This document shows, one piece after another, positions 5,978-8,278 of a stretch of 8,278 nucleotides of DNA (within the stretch, counting starts at the first letter, position 1; each line of letters begins with the position of its first letter). This DNA is from G020354785 sp964580815 (GTDB lineage: Bacteria > Bacteroidota > Bacteroidia > Bacteroidales > UBA10428). The notes below the pieces were generated by a model. It was not told the origin of the DNA. It saw only the letters and a program-made list of their open reading frames with translations, and ran no database searches. The stretch lies in NCBI GenBank assembly GCA_964580815.1, contig CAZOLY010000152.1, positions 1-8,278 of the forward strand, read 5' to 3'. Both the position numbers and the translations under genes were made by a program.

Positions 5978-7300
5978 ATGAAAAATAAGAATAGTGTAAT
6001 TAACACACTGGTTGATCCTTTTCTGCGCTTTTTCAGAATTGAAGTTTCAGGAAGTATTCTCCTGCTAATTGCAGTGGCAGTAGCCTTAATATGGGCAAAT
6101 TCAAAGTGGACTGATTTTTATTTTAATCTGTGGGGGAACGATTTATCGTTGAAAATTAACGGTTTTTATATTTCAAAGTCATTTGTCGAATGGATAAATG
6201 AAGGGCTCATGGCAATTTTCTTTTTTCTTATAGGTCTTGAGATTAAACGCGAGATAGTGGCCGGAGAGCTGTCATCATTTAAAAAGGGGGCATTGCCGGT
6301 TATCGCTGCTCTTGGTGGGATGATAGTTCCTGCAGTAATATATCTGTATTTAAATAAGGATACTGTGACTGAAGCCGGATGGGGCATACCAATGGCTACT
6401 GATATTGCCCTTACACTCGGCATATTGGGCTTACTGGGAAGACGCGTACCCACAGGCATGAAAGTATTCCTTCTTGCATTTGCTGTTGTCGATGACCTTG
6501 GCTCTGTTTTTGTTATTTCAGTATTTTATAATTCCGATATTAATTTGAATTTCCTGATAATTAGCCTTGGATTATATTTTATTCTTGTGTTTTTAAACCA
6601 GGTGAAAGTAAGGAATTATCATATATATATGGCTGGCGGATTTATAATCTGGTATATACTTTTAAGAGCAGGAATTCATCCGGCCCTTACGGGCGTATTA
6701 ATTGCCTTTACCATACCCCTGAGACGTAAAATAAAGATCCCTGCCTTCAAACACAGAATGAATGAAAATCTCCAGGAGTTTAGCGGAAAGGCGGGAACAT
6801 ATAAAATAACACTTAACAAGGCTCAGCTGGCAGCAATAGATAATATGGAGGATGAAATAGAGAAAGTCCAGAGTCCCCTTCAGTTCCTGGAATTTAAGTT
6901 GCATGGGTTTGTAGCATACCTGATTATGCCACTCTTTGCCCTGGCCAATGCAGGTGTGATCATTCATGCGCTAAGCATAGAGGAGATCTTCAGTTCACTG
7001 AGTTTTAATATTGAACTTAGTATGGTAGCGGGTAAACTAACAGGCATATTCCTTTTTTCATGGATAAGCATAAAAGCAGGAATAGCATCATTACCTGAAA
7101 ATACAAAGTGGATCCATATGATAGGACTGAGCCTGCTCGGAGGTGTAGGATTTACCATATCATTGTTTATATCTAATCTCGCCTTTACTGATCCCGGCTT
7201 AATAAGTGATGCTAAAATAGGCATAATCATTGCTTCCCTGGTGTCCGGATTTTTAGGATTTCTTGTACTAAGACTCAGCCTGACTAAACAAATTGAATAA
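5978..7300 (+). CDS. nhaA: Na+/H+ antiporter NhaA
   Basis: NhaA is an inner-membrane antiporter that expels Na+ (or Li+) in exchange for external protons, serving sodium and pH homeostasis. The 440-residue protein has the expected many hydrophobic segments, the first at about 24-40. Key motifs are all present: FFFLIGLEIKREIVAGEL (81-98), MATDIALTLGILGLLG (139-154) with Asp142 (E. coli Asp133), FAVVDDLGSV (168-177) with the ion-binding pair Asp172/Asp173 (E. coli 163/164), AGIHPALTGV with His234 near the E. coli pH-sensor His225, MPLFALANAGV (317-327), and AGKLTGI with Lys353 (E. coli Lys300). An insert of roughly 45 residues (about 255-300), ending in VQSPLQFLE, makes it longer than the 388-residue E. 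coli protein; many long-form NhaA proteins share it. The leader has a weak -7-like TTTCTTTG at 5938-5945 and no Shine-Dalgarno. cysH starts 37 bp downstream. Confidence 0.96.
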   Translation: MKNKNSVINTLVDPFLRFFRIEVSGSILLLIAVAVALIWANSKWTDFYFNLWGNDLSLKINGFYISKSFVEWINEGLMAIFFFLIGLEIKREIVAGELSSFKKGALPVIAALGGMIVPAVIYLYLNKDTVTEAGWGIPMATDIALTLGILGLLGRRVPTGMKVFLLAFAVVDDLGSVFVISVFYNSDINLNFLIISLGLYFILVFLNQVKVRNYHIYMAGGFIIWYILLRAGIHPALTGVLIAFTIPLRRKIKIPAFKHRMNENLQEFSGKAGTYKITLNKAQLAAIDNMEDEIEKVQSPLQFLEFKLHGFVAYLIMPLFALANAGVIIHALSIEEIFSSLSFNIELSMVAGKLTGIFLFSWISIKAGIASLPENTKWIHMIGLSLLGGVGFTISLFISNLAFTDPGLISDAKIGIIIASLVSGFLGFLVLRLSLTKQIE

Positions 7301-7337
7301 ATACTGGTTTATATAAATAGAAATTGGATACATTGAA

Positions 7338-8060
7338 ATGAAAAAGAGGGTAGAAGAATTAAATAAAAAAATGGAGGGCAGTCCACCCCTGGAAATACTT
7401 AAATACTTTATCGGGGAATTTAAAGGTAAGATAGCCCAAAGTACAAGCCTTGGCGCTGAAGACCAGGTTTTAACCGATATGATTTGCAGCATTGATAATA
7501 AAACGAGAATATTTAGCCTTGATACGGGAAGGTTGTTCCAGGAAACATACGATCTTATTGAAAAGACAAACGAAAAATATAAAATCAGCATTGATATTTA
7601 TTTCCCTGACTGGCAAAAAGTAGAAGAAATGGTCAGGGAAAAAGGTATAAATCTTTTTTACAGGAGCATTGAAAACAGGAAAAGATGTTGCTATCTCAGA
7701 AAAATAGAACCTTTAAACAGGGCATTGAAAGATACTGAGGTGTGGATATCGGGCATAAGAAGGGACCAGACAGTATCCCGGTTTTATACAGAACTTGTTG
7801 AGTGGGACGAAACCCATAAAATGATCAAAATCAACCCGTTGTTAAACTGGGCTGAAAAACAGGTATGGGAATATATAAAGGAGAATAATGTTCCTTACAG
7901 CATACTTCACGACCAGGGATTTTCAAGCATAGGCTGCCAGCCGTGTACACGTGCAATAAAGCCGGGTGAAGATTTCAGGGCCGGCCGCTGGTGGTGGGAA
8001 GAATCCGACAACAGGGAATGCGGACTGAATGAACTAAATAAACCTGAATCTGAAGAATAA
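7338..8060 (+). CDS. cysH: APS reductase (CysH family, [4Fe-4S] type)
   Basis: CysH-family enzymes reduce activated sulfate to sulfite with thioredoxin in assimilatory sulfate reduction, in the cytosol. At 240 residues the length is normal. Motifs are STSLGAEDQVL (35-45) in the nucleotide loop, FSLDTGRLFQETYDL (59-73), the WISGIRRDQTVSR stretch (136-148), and INPLLNWAEKQVWEYI (165-180). Cys117-Cys118 together with Cys200-x-x-Cys203 form the four-cysteine set that ligates a [4Fe-4S] cluster; this marks adenylylsulfate (APS) reductase rather than the cluster-free PAPS reductase. Cys228 in RECGL is the catalytic cysteine. The tail after it is about 12 residues and acidic. The gene has no Shine-Dalgarno. 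It lies 37 bp after nhaA and could be co-transcribed, though the functions are unrelated. ATP sulfurylase genes cysD/cysN, frequent partners, are not in the window. Confidence 0.94.
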   Translation: MKKRVEELNKKMEGSPPLEILKYFIGEFKGKIAQSTSLGAEDQVLTDMICSIDNKTRIFSLDTGRLFQETYDLIEKTNEKYKISIDIYFPDWQKVEEMVREKGINLFYRSIENRKRCCYLRKIEPLNRALKDTEVWISGIRRDQTVSRFYTELVEWDETHKMIKINPLLNWAEKQVWEYIKENNVPYSILHDQGFSSIGCQPCTRAIKPGEDFRAGRWWWEESDNRECGLNELNKPESEE

Positions 8061-8271
8061 TATCATAAAAGCTCACTTAAGTCACTAATCATTAGAGTTT
8101 TACCTATTAATCACAATCATTGGTCAAAATTATTCTGATTTACAGCTAAACCAGTTGATTATAAGCGTATAATAGTTTAAATTTACTATACAAAGATGCA
8201 GATTAGCAATAATTTGCGTTAATGAATATTCCTGTGAAAAACTGTAGCCGTTTATATTAATCAATACGAGT
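8061..8271. other. AT-rich non-coding region after cysH
   Basis: No gene is visible. It holds several weak symmetric elements: CTAAT-C-ATTAG at 8085-8095 followed by TTTT, and ATTATA-AGCG-TATAAT at 8158-8173, set between outer AAAC (8148-8151) and GTTT (8175-8178). Either might contribute to transcript ending after cysH, but both are AT-only stems without a proper T tract. The right end probably carries the promoter of the next gene. Confidence 0.5.
8158..8173. repeat. Small inverted repeat downstream of cysH
   Basis: ATTATA and TATAAT form a 6-bp stem around an AGCG tetraloop, about 100 bases after the cysH stop. Outer AAAC and GTTT could extend pairing across an asymmetric internal loop. 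It is AT-only and has no T run after it, so it is listed as a structure without a claimed role. Confidence 0.3.
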
Positions 8272-8278
8272 ATGAAAA
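8272..8278 (+). CDS. Possible start of next gene, cut by window edge
   Basis: An ATG AAA A at the very end of the window follows 211 bp of non-coding AT-rich DNA and looks like the Met-Lys opening common in this genome (nhaA, cysH and the nucleotidyltransferase also begin MK). Only two codons are visible, so identity cannot be judged; a sulfate-assimilation gene would fit the neighbour cysH. Confidence 0.25.

Noticed and set aside
8125..8132. Minus-strand TAATTTTG box after cysH, considered as an antisense promoter
   Set aside because: No TTG at the proper distance upstream; single boxes of this kind are common by chance in AT-rich DNA.
231..8240. 13-base sequence ATTCCTGTGAAAA shared by 231-243 and 8228-8240, considered as flanking repeats of an inserted element
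   Set aside because: A 13-base match is roughly expected once by chance in a window of this size, the flanks do not match further, and the genes between look like ordinary chromosomal genes with no transposase or integrase.

Overview
The window looks like a chromosomal piece of a Bacteroidetes (probably Bacteroidales-like) bacterium. The clues are AT-rich DNA, very AT-rich spacers, A-rich leaders without Shine-Dalgarno sequences before nearly all genes, matches to the Bacteroidetes promoter pattern (TTG, about 20 nt, TAnnTTTG), and a kinase-RapZ fusion architecture that I associate with this phylum. This is inferred from style and gene content; there is no rRNA or other marker to settle it.

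Layout. Bases 1-287 hold no gene I can support. A small GYD-domain protein gene lies on the minus strand (288-566) and is divergent from aat (851-1531, leucyl/phenylalanyl-tRNA-protein transferase). aat converges with an unrecognised 151-residue gene on the minus strand (1541-1996). Across a 144-bp AT-rich divergent spacer a plus-strand run follows: an aromatic-L-amino-acid-decarboxylase-like PLP enzyme (2141-3583), an AmgK-like sugar kinase fused to a RapZ C-terminal domain (3638-5071), and a MurU-like sugar-1-phosphate nucleotidyltransferase (5097-5849). After a 128-bp spacer come nhaA (5978-7300, Na+/H+ antiporter) and a [4Fe-4S] APS-reductase-type cysH (7338-8060). The last 218 bases are non-coding except for a possible start codon at 8272.

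How the genes work together. The kinase and nucleotidyltransferase form the clearest unit. By analogy with AmgK/MurU they would phosphorylate a sugar at the anomeric position and then activate it as a nucleotide sugar, a cell-wall amino-sugar salvage route. The RapZ C-terminal domain, which binds glucosamine-6-phosphate in E. coli, could act as a built-in amino-sugar sensor. The junction between these two genes contains a nine-codon mini-ORF that begins as TAATG on the kinase stop and ends as ATGA on the nucleotidyltransferase start, which suggests translational coupling. The decarboxylase is only 54 bp upstream and may share the transcript. aat (N-degron tagging), nhaA (ion homeostasis) and cysH (sulfate assimilation) look like ordinary housekeeping genes. 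I saw no mobile element, CRISPR array, tRNA or rRNA.
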